Shown here piece by piece: positions 44,367-53,744 of a stretch of 64,000 bases of DNA. The notes beneath the pieces are model-generated. The model saw only the letters and a list, made by a program, of their open reading frames with translations, made no database searches and was not told where the DNA came from. The translations under genes were made by a program, and so were the position numbers. The stretch comes from Colwellia sp. (GTDB lineage: Bacteria; Pseudomonadota; Gammaproteobacteria; Enterobacterales; Alteromonadaceae), in NCBI GenBank assembly GCA_020630795.1, contig JAHDIK010000007.1:125206-189205 (forward strand), read 5' to 3'. The first letter of the stretch is position 1. Each line of letters begins with the position of its first letter.

Positions 44367-45056
44367 CTACTTAAAAAACTCTACCTCTTCTTCAGTTAAA
44401 TAACGCCATTCACCTAACGGTAAATCACCTAGTTCAACACAACCTATACGTTCTCTATGTAAACCTACAACTTTATTACCAATTGCAGCAAACATACGTT
44501 TAACCTGATGATATTTACCTTCTGTAATCGTTAATAGCACTTCTTGTTCATCAATAATATTCAATACTGCAGGCTTTGTGAGCCCATCTTCACCTTGTAA
44601 TTGAATTCCTTGTTCAAAGGTAGCAATATACTCCTGTTTTATTGGATTACGTAACCAAACTCGGTACGTTTTTTCACAATCTTTTTTAGGTGAAATAATA
44701 TTGTGTGACCAACGTCCATCATCAGTCACAATCACTAAACCAGTTGTATCAGCATCAAGCCGACCTGCAATATGAAGATCAAATGCGCGATCCACTTCAA
44801 CATAATGCAAAATGGATGGATATACTTCATCCACGTTTGAGCAAATCGTATCTAGTGGTTTGTGAACAACAATATATCTAGAGGTTCTAGCCGTGAGTAC
44901 CTGACCGTCAATATCAATGGTATTGTTTTCGTGAACTTGGGTAGCAGGGTTCTTCACTACTTCGCCATTTACTCTAACTTCTCCACTTTTTAATACTTTT
45001 TTAGCTTCACTTCGTGTGAGTTCGGTGCTTTTACAAATAAATTTATCGATGCGCAT
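44367..45056 (-). CDS. rsuA: 16S rRNA pseudouridine(516) synthase RsuA
   Basis: The 229-residue protein has an N-terminal S4 RNA-binding domain (MRIDKFICKSTELTRSEAKK) and a pseudouridine-synthase domain with the catalytic Asp in GRLDADTTGLVIVTDDGRW and the GKYHQVKRMFAAIGNKV motif. This matches RsuA, which modifies U516 of 16S rRNA. The RluE/RluB subgroup is similar, but the S4 domain and length favour RsuA. It lies 50 bp downstream of roxA on the same strand; both act on the ribosome. Confidence 0.88.
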   Translation of the reverse strand: MRIDKFICKSTELTRSEAKKVLKSGEVRVNGEVVKNPATQVHENNTIDIDGQVLTARTSRYIVVHKPLDTICSNVDEVYPSILHYVEVDRAFDLHIAGRLDADTTGLVIVTDDGRWSHNIISPKKDCEKTYRVWLRNPIKQEYIATFEQGIQLQGEDGLTKPAVLNIIDEQEVLLTITEGKYHQVKRMFAAIGNKVVGLHRERIGCVELGDLPLGEWRYLTEEEVEFFK

Positions 45057-45106
45057 TCAATATCTCTAGGTATTCTCTGTTAATTATATTGCTTTATAAA
45101 CGGTTA

Positions 45107-46252
45107 TTATTCGGCAAAGTACCAGTAACCTAATGCTAATTGCTGTTGAATAAACTTAATGAACGATTGATTACCGCACCACGGCGCTAACATGTCGGTT
45201 TCAACACATACGTTATCGCACATTAACTTAATAGCGGGTGCAATTTCAGCATTAAATAGCACTTGTTCGCCATTTATATAGCACACGCCATCATCAACGG
45301 TTTCCGTAAAATAAAACGCCCTAAGGCCTCCTAAACGCTTTAGCTGCGTTTGCGATAAGATTTCAGCTATCTCATCGTCTGTGTATGGTTCTTCATTAGG
45401 AATGAGATCTAACTCGTGTTTCGCTTGCGTTAAATAGCTTCCCGTAAACTTGCGAAATAATTCGTCATTGTCCAACACGTTAAGCAACTGCTGTTTAATC
45501 AGATCATAATCGTCACGATCAATTGCACCGCTGTGCTTGGTGGTTTTTCGATGAGGATCTTCAATAAGTTCTGTGCCCTCTTCGTTATCAATCATGTAAT
45601 CTGCAAATGCACTAAATAAACTCACGCTTGAGTTCGTTCTAAATCCGATTGAAAAACTCATGGAGTTGTTAAGTGAAACTCCTTCGTGAGGAAACCCAGG
45701 TGGAATATAAAGAATATCGCCAGCCGATAATTCGGCATCGATGATAGGGTCAAAACTCTCTACATGTAATAGCGCAGAATGTGCAGCGAATTGTTTATGT
45801 TCACCATTATTACCAACCCTCCAACGTCGATTACCTGAGCCTTGACAAATAAACGTGTCATACAAGTCAATATGCGGGCCTACACTGCCATTTGGCGTAG
45901 CAAAACTTGCCATAAGGTCATCTAAGCGCCAATGCGGAATAAACCTAAAAGGTTCAATCATTTGCGCAGCTTCTTCAGACCAATTATCTAACGCTTGAAT
46001 AACGAGAGACCAATCATTTTCCCCCAAGTGTTCATAAGACTCAAAGGGACCAAACTCTGCAGTCCATTTTCCCTCTGTCTTTTGAATTAACCTTGACTGA
46101 ACCTGTTCTTCACAAGCGATACCAGCTAATTCATCGGCAGAAATTGGGTCTTCAAAATTTTTAAAACCTTGTCGAATTAACACAGGCTTTTTTTGCCAAT
46201 AGTCTCGTAAAAACTCTTCTTGGGTAAACTCGGTAAAATTAAGTTGGAACAT
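45107..46252 (-). CDS. roxA: Ribosomal oxygenase RoxA (YcfD), L16 arginine hydroxylase
   Basis: The 381-residue JmjC-type dioxygenase uses Fe(II) and 2-oxoglutarate to hydroxylate an Arg of ribosomal protein L16. The iron site is visible: GPHIDLYDTF (His-x-Asp) and FPHEGVS (His). RWRVG follows the first motif and the winged-helix C-terminal domain ends in LALGYWYFAE. The length is close to E. coli YcfD (373). The neighbouring rsuA suggests a small ribosome-modification cluster. Confidence 0.92.
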   Translation of the reverse strand: MFQLNFTEFTQEEFLRDYWQKKPVLIRQGFKNFEDPISADELAGIACEEQVQSRLIQKTEGKWTAEFGPFESYEHLGENDWSLVIQALDNWSEEAAQMIEPFRFIPHWRLDDLMASFATPNGSVGPHIDLYDTFICQGSGNRRWRVGNNGEHKQFAAHSALLHVESFDPIIDAELSAGDILYIPPGFPHEGVSLNNSMSFSIGFRTNSSVSLFSAFADYMIDNEEGTELIEDPHRKTTKHSGAIDRDDYDLIKQQLLNVLDNDELFRKFTGSYLTQAKHELDLIPNEEPYTDDEIAEILSQTQLKRLGGLRAFYFTETVDDGVCYINGEQVLFNAEIAPAIKLMCDNVCVETDMLAPWCGNQSFIKFIQQQLALGYWYFAE

Positions 46253-46413
46253 AAGTACGTATCATTAATCAATATGTAGCTAGTTTATCACGGTTGAATA
46301 TCGCAGTAATAATGCAAATCAATTAAATACTGAGAATCCTTTATTAATTATTCCATAGACAATACTACGCGCGCCCCATAGAATAAATTCAACAGTACAT
46401 AGAGGTGATTACA

Positions 46414-47070
46414 TTGGACTTAATTCAAGGCTTACTAATTGTTACAACCATTCATTTTTTAGCAGCAGCCTCGCCAGGCCCCGACTTTGTACTAGTGTCA
46501 CAACAAACATTATCTCATGGTAAAAAAACAGGTTTTTTGTGTAGTGTAGGTATTGCACTTGGGTTATCTGTTCACATTATTTATTCAGTATTAGGTTTAG
46601 CGGCGGTTATCGCTCACTCTGAATTTTGGTTATGGGCTATCAAAATTTTTGGCGGATGTTACTTAATTTACATTGGAATAAACGGCTTAAAAGCTAAAAA
46701 AAGTAATCCGAGTGAAAACAATAACACTGCGCACTCACAAGAGTGCGTCACTAATAATACGGTACAACACTCGACCGTTAGTATTATTGGCAAAGGCTTT
46801 TTGTGCAATGCGCTAAACCCTAAAGCACCTATTTATTTTGTTTCTTTATTTACGCTCGTTTTGTCACCTGATTTGCCTATTTCACATTTGGTTATTTATG
46901 GCGTATGGATGATGCTTATTCAGCTTATATGGTTTTCAAGTGTTGTGTTTTTATTATCTCGCCCCTCAATCAATAAAAAATTTCAACAAATGGGTCATTG
47001 GGTAGATCGCGTTATGGGAGCCGCGATGATTGTATTAGGTATTAAGGTTCTAATGAGTAAGGTAAATTAA
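46414..47070 (+). CDS. LysE/RhtB family exporter
   Basis: The protein of about 218 residues has six hydrophobic segments and the family motif FLAAASPGPDFVLVSQQTLSHG with GKKTGFLCSVGIALG. Related transporters export amino acids or homoserine lactones; the substrate is unknown. I chose the TTG at 46414 because AGAGGTG lies 6 bases upstream. The GTG at 46405 is itself part of that Shine-Dalgarno-like sequence, so it is less likely. The DUF1697 gene follows 2 bp after the stop. Confidence 0.9.
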   Translation: MDLIQGLLIVTTIHFLAAASPGPDFVLVSQQTLSHGKKTGFLCSVGIALGLSVHIIYSVLGLAAVIAHSEFWLWAIKIFGGCYLIYIGINGLKAKKSNPSENNNTAHSQECVTNNTVQHSTVSIIGKGFLCNALNPKAPIYFVSLFTLVLSPDLPISHLVIYGVWMMLIQLIWFSSVVFLLSRPSINKKFQQMGHWVDRVMGAAMIVLGIKVLMSKVN

Positions 47071-47072
47071 CA

Positions 47073-47627
47073 ATGAACAACTACGTTGCCTTGTTACGCG
47101 GTATCAATGTCAGTGGTCAGAAAAAAGTAAACATGAAAGAATTGAAAACACTTTTTGAGACACTAGATTTATCATCTGTATCCACGTACATCCAAAGTGG
47201 AAACGTTGTTTTTAGAAGCGCCAGTAATTCAAAGAATGAGCTTAAAGCTAAAATTGAACACGCTATAACTCAACACTTTTCATTTGACGTACCCGTTGAA
47301 GTCATTGCTGAAAATGACTTCAAAAATGCACTTAATCAACTTCCGTTCGATAACCTGTCTATTCAAGAAGACGGAAGTAAAACATTGTTTAGCTTTTTAT
47401 CTGAAAATGTAAATGAAGAGTGGGAAAAACAGAATATACCGAGTTATTTATCCGATACTGAAACACTGGTACAAAATGATTCTATTGTTTACCTGCACTG
47501 CCCTAATGGATACGGGAAAACAAAAATAACCAATAATTTGTTGGAACGAAAATTAAACGTAACAGCAACAACTCGAAACTGGAAAACTGTTGTGAAATTA
47601 ATTGAGATGCTTAATGAAATTAAGTAA
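47073..47627 (+). CDS. DUF1697 family protein
   Basis: The 184-residue protein matches DUF1697: YVALLRGINVSGQKKVNMKE, the TYIQSGNVVF strand and the C-terminal ERKLNVTATTRNWKTVVKL. Its function is unknown. AAGG precedes the ATG. It follows the LysE exporter by 2 bp, but such genes usually appear in varied contexts, so I infer no shared role. Confidence 0.9.
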   Translation: MNNYVALLRGINVSGQKKVNMKELKTLFETLDLSSVSTYIQSGNVVFRSASNSKNELKAKIEHAITQHFSFDVPVEVIAENDFKNALNQLPFDNLSIQEDGSKTLFSFLSENVNEEWEKQNIPSYLSDTETLVQNDSIVYLHCPNGYGKTKITNNLLERKLNVTATTRNWKTVVKLIEMLNEIK

Positions 47628-47681
47628 CAGCCTTACAACTGACTAAAGCTACTAGGGAGTTGTAACCCTATATAACATTAC

Positions 47682-50507
47682 CTACCAGAGCACATTATCA
47701 ATTTCATTTAACAAATACTGAGTAAAATCATGAATATTTGGGAATTCATTTTTGATAGCATATTCAACACCAATTGCTTTTTCTGACAACTGAGCATAAC
47801 CAAACATTTGCCCTGCTCCTGCAATTCGATGAGCCAATTGAGCAAGCTTTTCGTAATCTTTGTTATTTAAATGCAATATAATATCTTGTTGTTCTAAAGC
47901 GAGATTTGACCTGAATTGCGTAACCAAGTCTGAGGTATCGATATTAACTGCCTCTGATTTTGTGTCTTCTGATACTGATGAGTCACAACAATATTTTACG
48001 ATCGTATTAACAAAAACACTGCGTTCTATCGGCTTTTTAAGATGTCCATCAAACCCTAAGGCTAAATACTCTTCCACCTCATGCGACATCGCATTTGCGG
48101 TCAATGCAATTACAGGGAGTTTACAGCCTTTTTGCTTTAATAAGTTAAACGCTTCAATACCATCCATTTCAGGCATTTGTATATCCATCAATATAAGCTT
48201 AGGAGAATTGTTTAAATACAATTCAACCGCCTCTTTACCATTAGACGCTGTTAGTACATCGACTCCGAGAGAAGAAAGAATACGAGCAATTAAACGTAAG
48301 TTGTCTTGATGATCATCGGCTAAAATAACCTGCCCTGAGCATTTATTTTTAAGCTCTGATAGCGGATTTTCCAAAACCTCTTTCATTTCATAGGTTTCAT
48401 CTACCCCAAATCCGTACGAACAAGGCAAGGTTAGCGTAAACACACTGCCTTTATTAAGCTCACTTTCTACAAATATCTCACCCCCCATAAGCGTCGCGAG
48501 CTGTTCTGATAAACTTAGCCCTAGTCCAGATCCACCAAACCGACGGCTAATGCTGCTGTCTCCTTGAGTAAAACTATTAAATATTTCATTTAATTGTGTA
48601 TCACTCATACCTATACCAGTATCTGCAACTTTAAAATGTAAATATTGTTCAGTTACAGAAATTGTAAGGGTTACTTCGCCCTTATGGGTAAATTTAACGG
48701 CATTTGAACACAAGTTAATGAGTATTTGTTTTAAACGAAAAGCGTCGATATTAATAATAAACGGCACAGGTAAGCGATGAACAATAGTGAACTTTAAGCC
48801 CTTAGACTTTGCTTGTTCAGCGAACATATTAACCAACTCTACAAATACCACTTGCAGGTCTTGATGATGAGGGTCTAACTCTAGTTTATTTGCTTCGATT
48901 TTACTTAGATCTAAAATACTATTAATTAAATCAAGAACATGAAGACTATTTGAATGGATAATACCAACTTCATTTTGAATAGCACTTTCTTCAATATCAC
49001 CTGCTAAAATCGCTTCCGATTGCCCAATTACCGCCGTTAACGGTGTTCTAATTTCGTGGCTCATGTTGGCTAGAAATTGGCTTTTAACCTCATTAGCGTG
49101 TTCAAGTTCTTTAGTTAATTCTTCCAGCTCATGAGTACGTTTTTGAATTTTGTTAGCGAGTTCAACTTTTGATTCTCGATCTTTTGTGCGCCTGTAAAAG
49201 TAAAAAGCAGATATAAGCGCAAATAAAACAATAATAATAACGAGATTGCGTTCTTGATGAGCCTTTTGATTCTGTAGCTCTTGTAGTGCGTTTTTATGCT
49301 CTAAATTTTTAACTTTTTCTTTTAGCTGACTTGATTCAAACTGATTCAACTGTTTGTTAATTTGATCGTTAGAACGTTTATAATGCTCTTTTATGTATTC
49401 TTGCTGTGTATCTAACGCTTTTACCGTATTTTTTTGATAAGCATAAATCAGTGAAAATAATGATAAGTTATCATTTATTTGCTGCTGATATGCCATTTCA
49501 ATAGCACCTTTTTGAGAGCGCTCTAAATACTTTAACGCTTCGTCAACCTGTTCTAAATGATAAAGTGCAAAAGCATAACTATGAAACGCGCCGACTTTAG
49601 CGTAATTATTTTCGGTTAATTGTGCTAACTCAATCGCTTCTTCAGCGTACTCAATGGCTTTTTGGGGCTGTTTTATTTCCGCATGTAACTCAGCAAGATT
49701 ATGTAACTGAGATGCGACAAAATACGTTTTGTTCGTGAATTGATAATATTCGTAAGCTTTAACAGTATATTCTAGCGCCTTATCGTATTGCTTTGCTTTT
49801 TTATACGAAACCCCTAGGTCTGAATAAGTTATCGCAATACCTTCTTCATCTTTAAGCGCTATTTTTTGTTCTAGCACTTCATTGAGCACTGTAATAGCGA
49901 CATCGTATCGCTCAATTCTCATGTAGAGTTCAGCAATATTACCTCGTATATCAATTTGATCAGCAACAGTACCAGACGCGATATATAACAACTCTGCTTT
50001 TTTATAAAAGCGAAGTGCTTCAAACGTTTCTCCCATAGCAGCATATGATAATGCTATATTATTCAGTAAATTAGCATGTTTTACTGGCGTTTTGGTTTCG
50101 CTAAAAAAAGTTGCTGATTCCTGATACGCATTGATAGCGTCTTCGTTGTTACCTTTGTAGTACTGAGCAATACCAATAAATTTAAACGCGAGTGCGTTTT
50201 TTTCGTCTAGTCCATTATTTGACGCAAAAATCTGGAGTCGTTGAAACGACTCTAGTGCGTGTTCAAAGTCATTTTGTGCAAAATATACATCTGCTCTAAC
50301 ATGCAACAATTCAGCTTGTTCAAGCACAGACAATTCATTATTTTCTTCTAACAGAACGAGTTCATTGAGGGCAGAGTTACTATTCTTAATCGCCTTTATT
50401 TCAATGAGCTTTTGGGCAATATCTACTTGTTCAGCAAATACAGAAAAAGGAAGGGAAAAAATAAAAAATATGTAAATAATAAATAACTTACATTTTTTTA
50501 TACGCAT
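47682..50507 (-). CDS. TPR-sensing hybrid histidine kinase with receiver and Hpt domains
   Basis: The 941-residue protein has a signal peptide (cut near FAEQ), about eight TPR units in the periplasm (residues 40-380), and one transmembrane helix (about 422-440, VIIIVLFALISAFYFY). Next come a coiled coil, a HisKA domain with FLANMSHEIRTPLTAVIGQ, an HATPase domain with FKVADTGIGMS and GGSGLGLSL, a receiver with ADDHQDN and LILMDIQMPEMDG, and a C-terminal Hpt with LAHRIAGAG. All phosphorelay residues are present. It lacks a partner output regulator nearby, so its target is unknown. Confidence 0.92.
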   Translation of the reverse strand: MRIKKCKLFIIYIFFIFSLPFSVFAEQVDIAQKLIEIKAIKNSNSALNELVLLEENNELSVLEQAELLHVRADVYFAQNDFEHALESFQRLQIFASNNGLDEKNALAFKFIGIAQYYKGNNEDAINAYQESATFFSETKTPVKHANLLNNIALSYAAMGETFEALRFYKKAELLYIASGTVADQIDIRGNIAELYMRIERYDVAITVLNEVLEQKIALKDEEGIAITYSDLGVSYKKAKQYDKALEYTVKAYEYYQFTNKTYFVASQLHNLAELHAEIKQPQKAIEYAEEAIELAQLTENNYAKVGAFHSYAFALYHLEQVDEALKYLERSQKGAIEMAYQQQINDNLSLFSLIYAYQKNTVKALDTQQEYIKEHYKRSNDQINKQLNQFESSQLKEKVKNLEHKNALQELQNQKAHQERNLVIIIVLFALISAFYFYRRTKDRESKVELANKIQKRTHELEELTKELEHANEVKSQFLANMSHEIRTPLTAVIGQSEAILAGDIEESAIQNEVGIIHSNSLHVLDLINSILDLSKIEANKLELDPHHQDLQVVFVELVNMFAEQAKSKGLKFTIVHRLPVPFIINIDAFRLKQILINLCSNAVKFTHKGEVTLTISVTEQYLHFKVADTGIGMSDTQLNEIFNSFTQGDSSISRRFGGSGLGLSLSEQLATLMGGEIFVESELNKGSVFTLTLPCSYGFGVDETYEMKEVLENPLSELKNKCSGQVILADDHQDNLRLIARILSSLGVDVLTASNGKEAVELYLNNSPKLILMDIQMPEMDGIEAFNLLKQKGCKLPVIALTANAMSHEVEEYLALGFDGHLKKPIERSVFVNTIVKYCCDSSVSEDTKSEAVNIDTSDLVTQFRSNLALEQQDIILHLNNKDYEKLAQLAHRIAGAGQMFGYAQLSEKAIGVEYAIKNEFPNIHDFTQYLLNEIDNVLW

Positions 50508-50567
50508 TTGAAGCCTTTATTATTTAGGGTAAAAATCAAGTGATGTGTGTATTCTAAAAATCCTTTT

Positions 50568-50608
50568 GAAAATATGCTACACGATTAAAACAACGTTAGC
50601 ATATTTTC
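50568..50608. repeat. 12-bp inverted repeat between the channel and kinase genes
   Basis: GAAAATATGCTA at 50568-50579 and its exact complement at 50597-50608 flank 17 bases. It sits just beyond the channel gene stop and upstream of the kinase gene. It could end the channel transcript or be an operator for the kinase promoter. Confidence 0.6.
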
Positions 50609-50645
50609 ATACTATTAATCAGCAAAGGTTAATAACTTTTTATCG

Positions 50646-51467
50646 TTACTTTTTCATTAACAATAGTTTTATTTCAGCGAGTTCTTTTTCAAGGTTTTCA
50701 ATTTGCGCTCTGCTTGCAGGCTCAGCACCTGAACCAACTTCTCCATGGGCTTGCGCTCTAAAGTTTTCATGTTCTTCGCCCATAACTTCAAGAATAGTAC
50801 CTACCATCATGTTTAAGAAGATAAACGCCGTTAAGAAAATAAAACTTAAATAGAATATCCAACTCATCGGATGCACTGCCATTGTTTCGTACATCACGTC
50901 GGTCCAATCTTCAAAAGTCGCGACTCTGAACAGAGTAAGCATTGAGATCGAAACATCTCCCCATAACGTTTCATTAATCTGATGAAACATTATGCTGCCA
51001 ACCGCAGCATACAAGTAAAAAATAACAAACATTAATAAAGCAATGTATCCCATACGCGGAATAGCTTTAATTAAAGCGTTTATAAGTAAGCGAAGTTCTG
51101 GAACCATTGAAACTAAACGCAATACCCTAAATACTCTCAAGAGTCTTGCTAACAATACGCCAGAACCACCCGTTGGGATCAAGCTACCAATAACAATAAT
51201 GGTATCGAAAATGTTCCAGCCACTTTTAAAAAATGTTTTTTTGTCTTTATACGCTAAAAATCGAATGGTTAATTCAATAACAAAAAATACCGTAACCGCA
51301 GAATCAAGAAACGACAGTACTTCAACCGCGCCCGGCGGTAAGTCATGTGTTTTCGCACCAATAAGCAACGCCGACATGATAATGACAACAATGACACACC
51401 ATTGAAAAATATTACTAGAGTCGATCTTCTTCAATAATGTTTGTACTTCGTATATAGCAGCTTTCAC
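50646..51467 (-). CDS. Voltage-gated ion channel, bacterial Nav-like
   Basis: The 273-residue protein has six transmembrane segments in the order of a single voltage-gated channel domain. S4 carries repeated Arg (LLARLLRVFRVLRLVSMVPELRLL read in part), the pore reads TLFRVATFEDWTDVMYE and S6 is IFLTAFIFLNMMVG. A C-terminal coiled coil (about residues 238-272) should tetramerise it. The filter TFEDW differs from the NaChBac TLESW but keeps the Glu ring, so sodium is likely and calcium possible. Start is GTG with AAGAGA upstream. Confidence 0.9.
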   Translation of the reverse strand: MKAAIYEVQTLLKKIDSSNIFQWCVIVVIIMSALLIGAKTHDLPPGAVEVLSFLDSAVTVFFVIELTIRFLAYKDKKTFFKSGWNIFDTIIVIGSLIPTGGSGVLLARLLRVFRVLRLVSMVPELRLLINALIKAIPRMGYIALLMFVIFYLYAAVGSIMFHQINETLWGDVSISMLTLFRVATFEDWTDVMYETMAVHPMSWIFYLSFIFLTAFIFLNMMVGTILEVMGEEHENFRAQAHGEVGSGAEPASRAQIENLEKELAEIKLLLMKK

Positions 51468-51500
51468 AATCTAATCTCTTCTACATTCTTGTTAAAAGGG

Positions 51501-52148
51501 TTAACCAAAAACACGGTCGCTAACAAATGGGTTGGTTTTTCTTTCTTCACCAAATGTACTCATTGGCCCATGTCCAGGAATAAATCTAACGTCGTCTCCC
51601 AGCGGAAATAGGTTGTTTCGAATAGAGTTTACCAATGTTGGGTGATCGCCTTTAGGGAAGTCAGTGCGGCCAATAGAGCCTTTAAACAAAACATCTCCCA
51701 CTTGCGCTAATTTAGACTCTCGATGGAAGAAAATAACGTGACCTGGTGTATGTCCCGGACAAAAATACACTTCGAGCTCTATATTCCCGAACGTTACAAC
51801 ATCGTTTTGGTTTAGCCATCTATCCGTTTCAAAAAAATCAGCATCAGAAAATCCAAAACGCTCTTTTTGTTCAGGGATAAGATCGATCCAAAATTGATCC
51901 TGTTTACTTGGCCCTTCAATGTTTACGTTATAAAAGTTTGCGACTTTATTTGTGGCTCCCGCATGATCGATGTGAGCATGCGTTAACAATACCTTTTTTA
52001 AGGTAATGTTTAGCTCGGAAATTGCGGCTTGAATTGTTGAAAAATCACCGCCGGGGTCGATTACCGCGCCTTCCATCGTTTCATCACACCAAAACAAAGT
52101 ACAGTTTTGTTGGAACGGCGTTACGGGAATGACTTTAAATTGAAGCAT
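51501..52148 (-). CDS. Metallo-beta-lactamase fold hydrolase, YcbL-like
   Basis: The 215-residue protein is a type II glyoxalase-like hydrolase. The zinc motifs are complete: THAHIDHAGAT (HxHxDH), PGHTPGH, QVGDVLFKGSIGRTDFP (bridging Asp) and FIPGHGPMST. YcbL in E. coli has this form and weak glyoxalase II activity. The substrate here is not proven. AGGAAACAG precedes the ATG. It lies 33 bp upstream of the channel gene and may share a transcript. Confidence 0.9.
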   Translation of the reverse strand: MLQFKVIPVTPFQQNCTLFWCDETMEGAVIDPGGDFSTIQAAISELNITLKKVLLTHAHIDHAGATNKVANFYNVNIEGPSKQDQFWIDLIPEQKERFGFSDADFFETDRWLNQNDVVTFGNIELEVYFCPGHTPGHVIFFHRESKLAQVGDVLFKGSIGRTDFPKGDHPTLVNSIRNNLFPLGDDVRFIPGHGPMSTFGEERKTNPFVSDRVFG

Positions 52149-52383
52149 AACTGTTTCCTAAACGAATTAAATTGAAGATTAGCACCAAATTTCTACCTGC
52201 TTATATTGGGACAAATTTACATGTTCCAACCAATACTGAATACAAATAGCCACTTTACGCGTGTTAAGTTGGCAGTTTTGCGTAATTCTACCTAAATATT
52301 TATGACAAAATGTAAAAAAACTTTAGTAAATCACATTAAATAGGTAAGCTCTGCACAAATAAAAGCTATAAATCATCTTATTA

Positions 52384-53721
52384 ATGACAACATCTAGAGA
52401 TTTCTTCCATTCGCGTATCGGGTTTGTATTGGCGGCAGCAGGCTCTGCTATAGGTTTAGGCAATATATGGGGCTTTCCAACTCAAGCAGCTAATAATGGC
52501 GGCGGAGCATTTTTATTTGTGTATTTAATCGTAACCTTACTCCTTGCTCTCCCCGCATTATATGCCGAAATTTATTTAGGAAACCAAGCTCAAAAAAACC
52601 CAGTGAGTGCATTAGAAGATGCTTGTCGTGAATCTGTTCCGAACGTAGGAAAGTATGCGGGAATAATAGGGCTATGCGGCGCAGTCATGATGCTAAGTTT
52701 TTATACGATTGTGGCAGGTTGGATGCTAGCACATGCGTTATCACCATTATTTGAACTATTAGGATTTATTGATATTTCAAATTGGCTATCTACGTCTAGT
52801 ACCGCAAGAAACGTACTTTTCACACCTATTTTCGCAATATTAGGCGCTGTAATTATTCACCAAGGTGTAAACGCTGGTATTGAAAAATGGTCTACTAGAT
52901 TAATGCCTGTTTTGTTATTAATGCTCATTGGTTTAATTGTCTATATTCTTCAACAACCTGGAGCTTCTGAAGGTTTACGCGTTTATTTAATACCTGACTT
53001 TTCTCAAGTAACAGACCCTAAGTTAGTTATATCTGCCATGGGGCAAGCATTCTTTTCTCTATCGATCGGTGTAGGCGGTATGATGGTATATGGTTCGTAC
53101 ATGAAAAAAGATAAAGACATTGGAAAGCTTGTTTTATCGATTGCGACATTAGATACCTTTATCGCGTTTATGGCCGGCTTATTAATTATTCCAGCATTAT
53201 TTGTTGCTCAACATGCCGGATTAGAAGTATTTAGAGACAATAAACTGATTGGCGAAGGACAACTTATTTTTAGTATTCTACCTCAGTTATTTTCAAGCAT
53301 GGGTAGCATAGGCTTAATTGTAGCCTTTGGATTTTTCTCTTTATTATCTATCGCTGCGCTAACATCAACTATCTCATCAATTGAAGTACCTGTTGCCTAC
53401 TTAGTGGAAGAAAAGAATAAAACACGCGTAAAAGCTACATGGTTAATTTCAGGCATTGTTTTAATAGCAAGTTTTACGATTATCGCGTTTTTTGACGTGC
53501 TATTTGGTCTTATCATTCAATTGTTAACCACAATATTACAGCCATTAAGCTGTTTATTTTACTTTTTAGTGGTTGGCTGGATATGGAAACGTGGCAATAA
53601 GCTAGTAGATAAAAGCTTACAAAATAACAGTCAGTGGCTTAAAATATGGGGTAACTACTTACGCTACGTTTGCCCTATTCTCTTAAGTGTTGTATTTGTA
53701 AATGTTGCTATACTCAACTAA
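52384..53721 (+). CDS. Sodium-dependent transporter, NSS family
   Basis: The 445-residue membrane protein has eleven or twelve hydrophobic segments and the NSS hallmark RIGFVLAAAGSAIGLGNIWG followed by FP, with the unwound TM1 that binds Na and substrate. TM6 carries FFSLSIGVGGMMVYGSYM. It should import an amino acid or similar solute with Na+. The substrate cannot be read. It is followed 23 bp later by a diguanylate cyclase gene on the same strand. Confidence 0.93.
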   Translation: MTTSRDFFHSRIGFVLAAAGSAIGLGNIWGFPTQAANNGGGAFLFVYLIVTLLLALPALYAEIYLGNQAQKNPVSALEDACRESVPNVGKYAGIIGLCGAVMMLSFYTIVAGWMLAHALSPLFELLGFIDISNWLSTSSTARNVLFTPIFAILGAVIIHQGVNAGIEKWSTRLMPVLLLMLIGLIVYILQQPGASEGLRVYLIPDFSQVTDPKLVISAMGQAFFSLSIGVGGMMVYGSYMKKDKDIGKLVLSIATLDTFIAFMAGLLIIPALFVAQHAGLEVFRDNKLIGEGQLIFSILPQLFSSMGSIGLIVAFGFFSLLSIAALTSTISSIEVPVAYLVEEKNKTRVKATWLISGIVLIASFTIIAFFDVLFGLIIQLLTTILQPLSCLFYFLVVGWIWKRGNKLVDKSLQNNSQWLKIWGNYLRYVCPILLSVVFVNVAILN

Positions 53722-53744
53722 TAGATTAATTTGAAAATGTACTT

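Noticed and set aside
50545..50853. Plus-strand frame of 102 codons opposite the ion channel 3' end
   Set aside because: It is mostly antisense to a clear channel gene and has no independent support.
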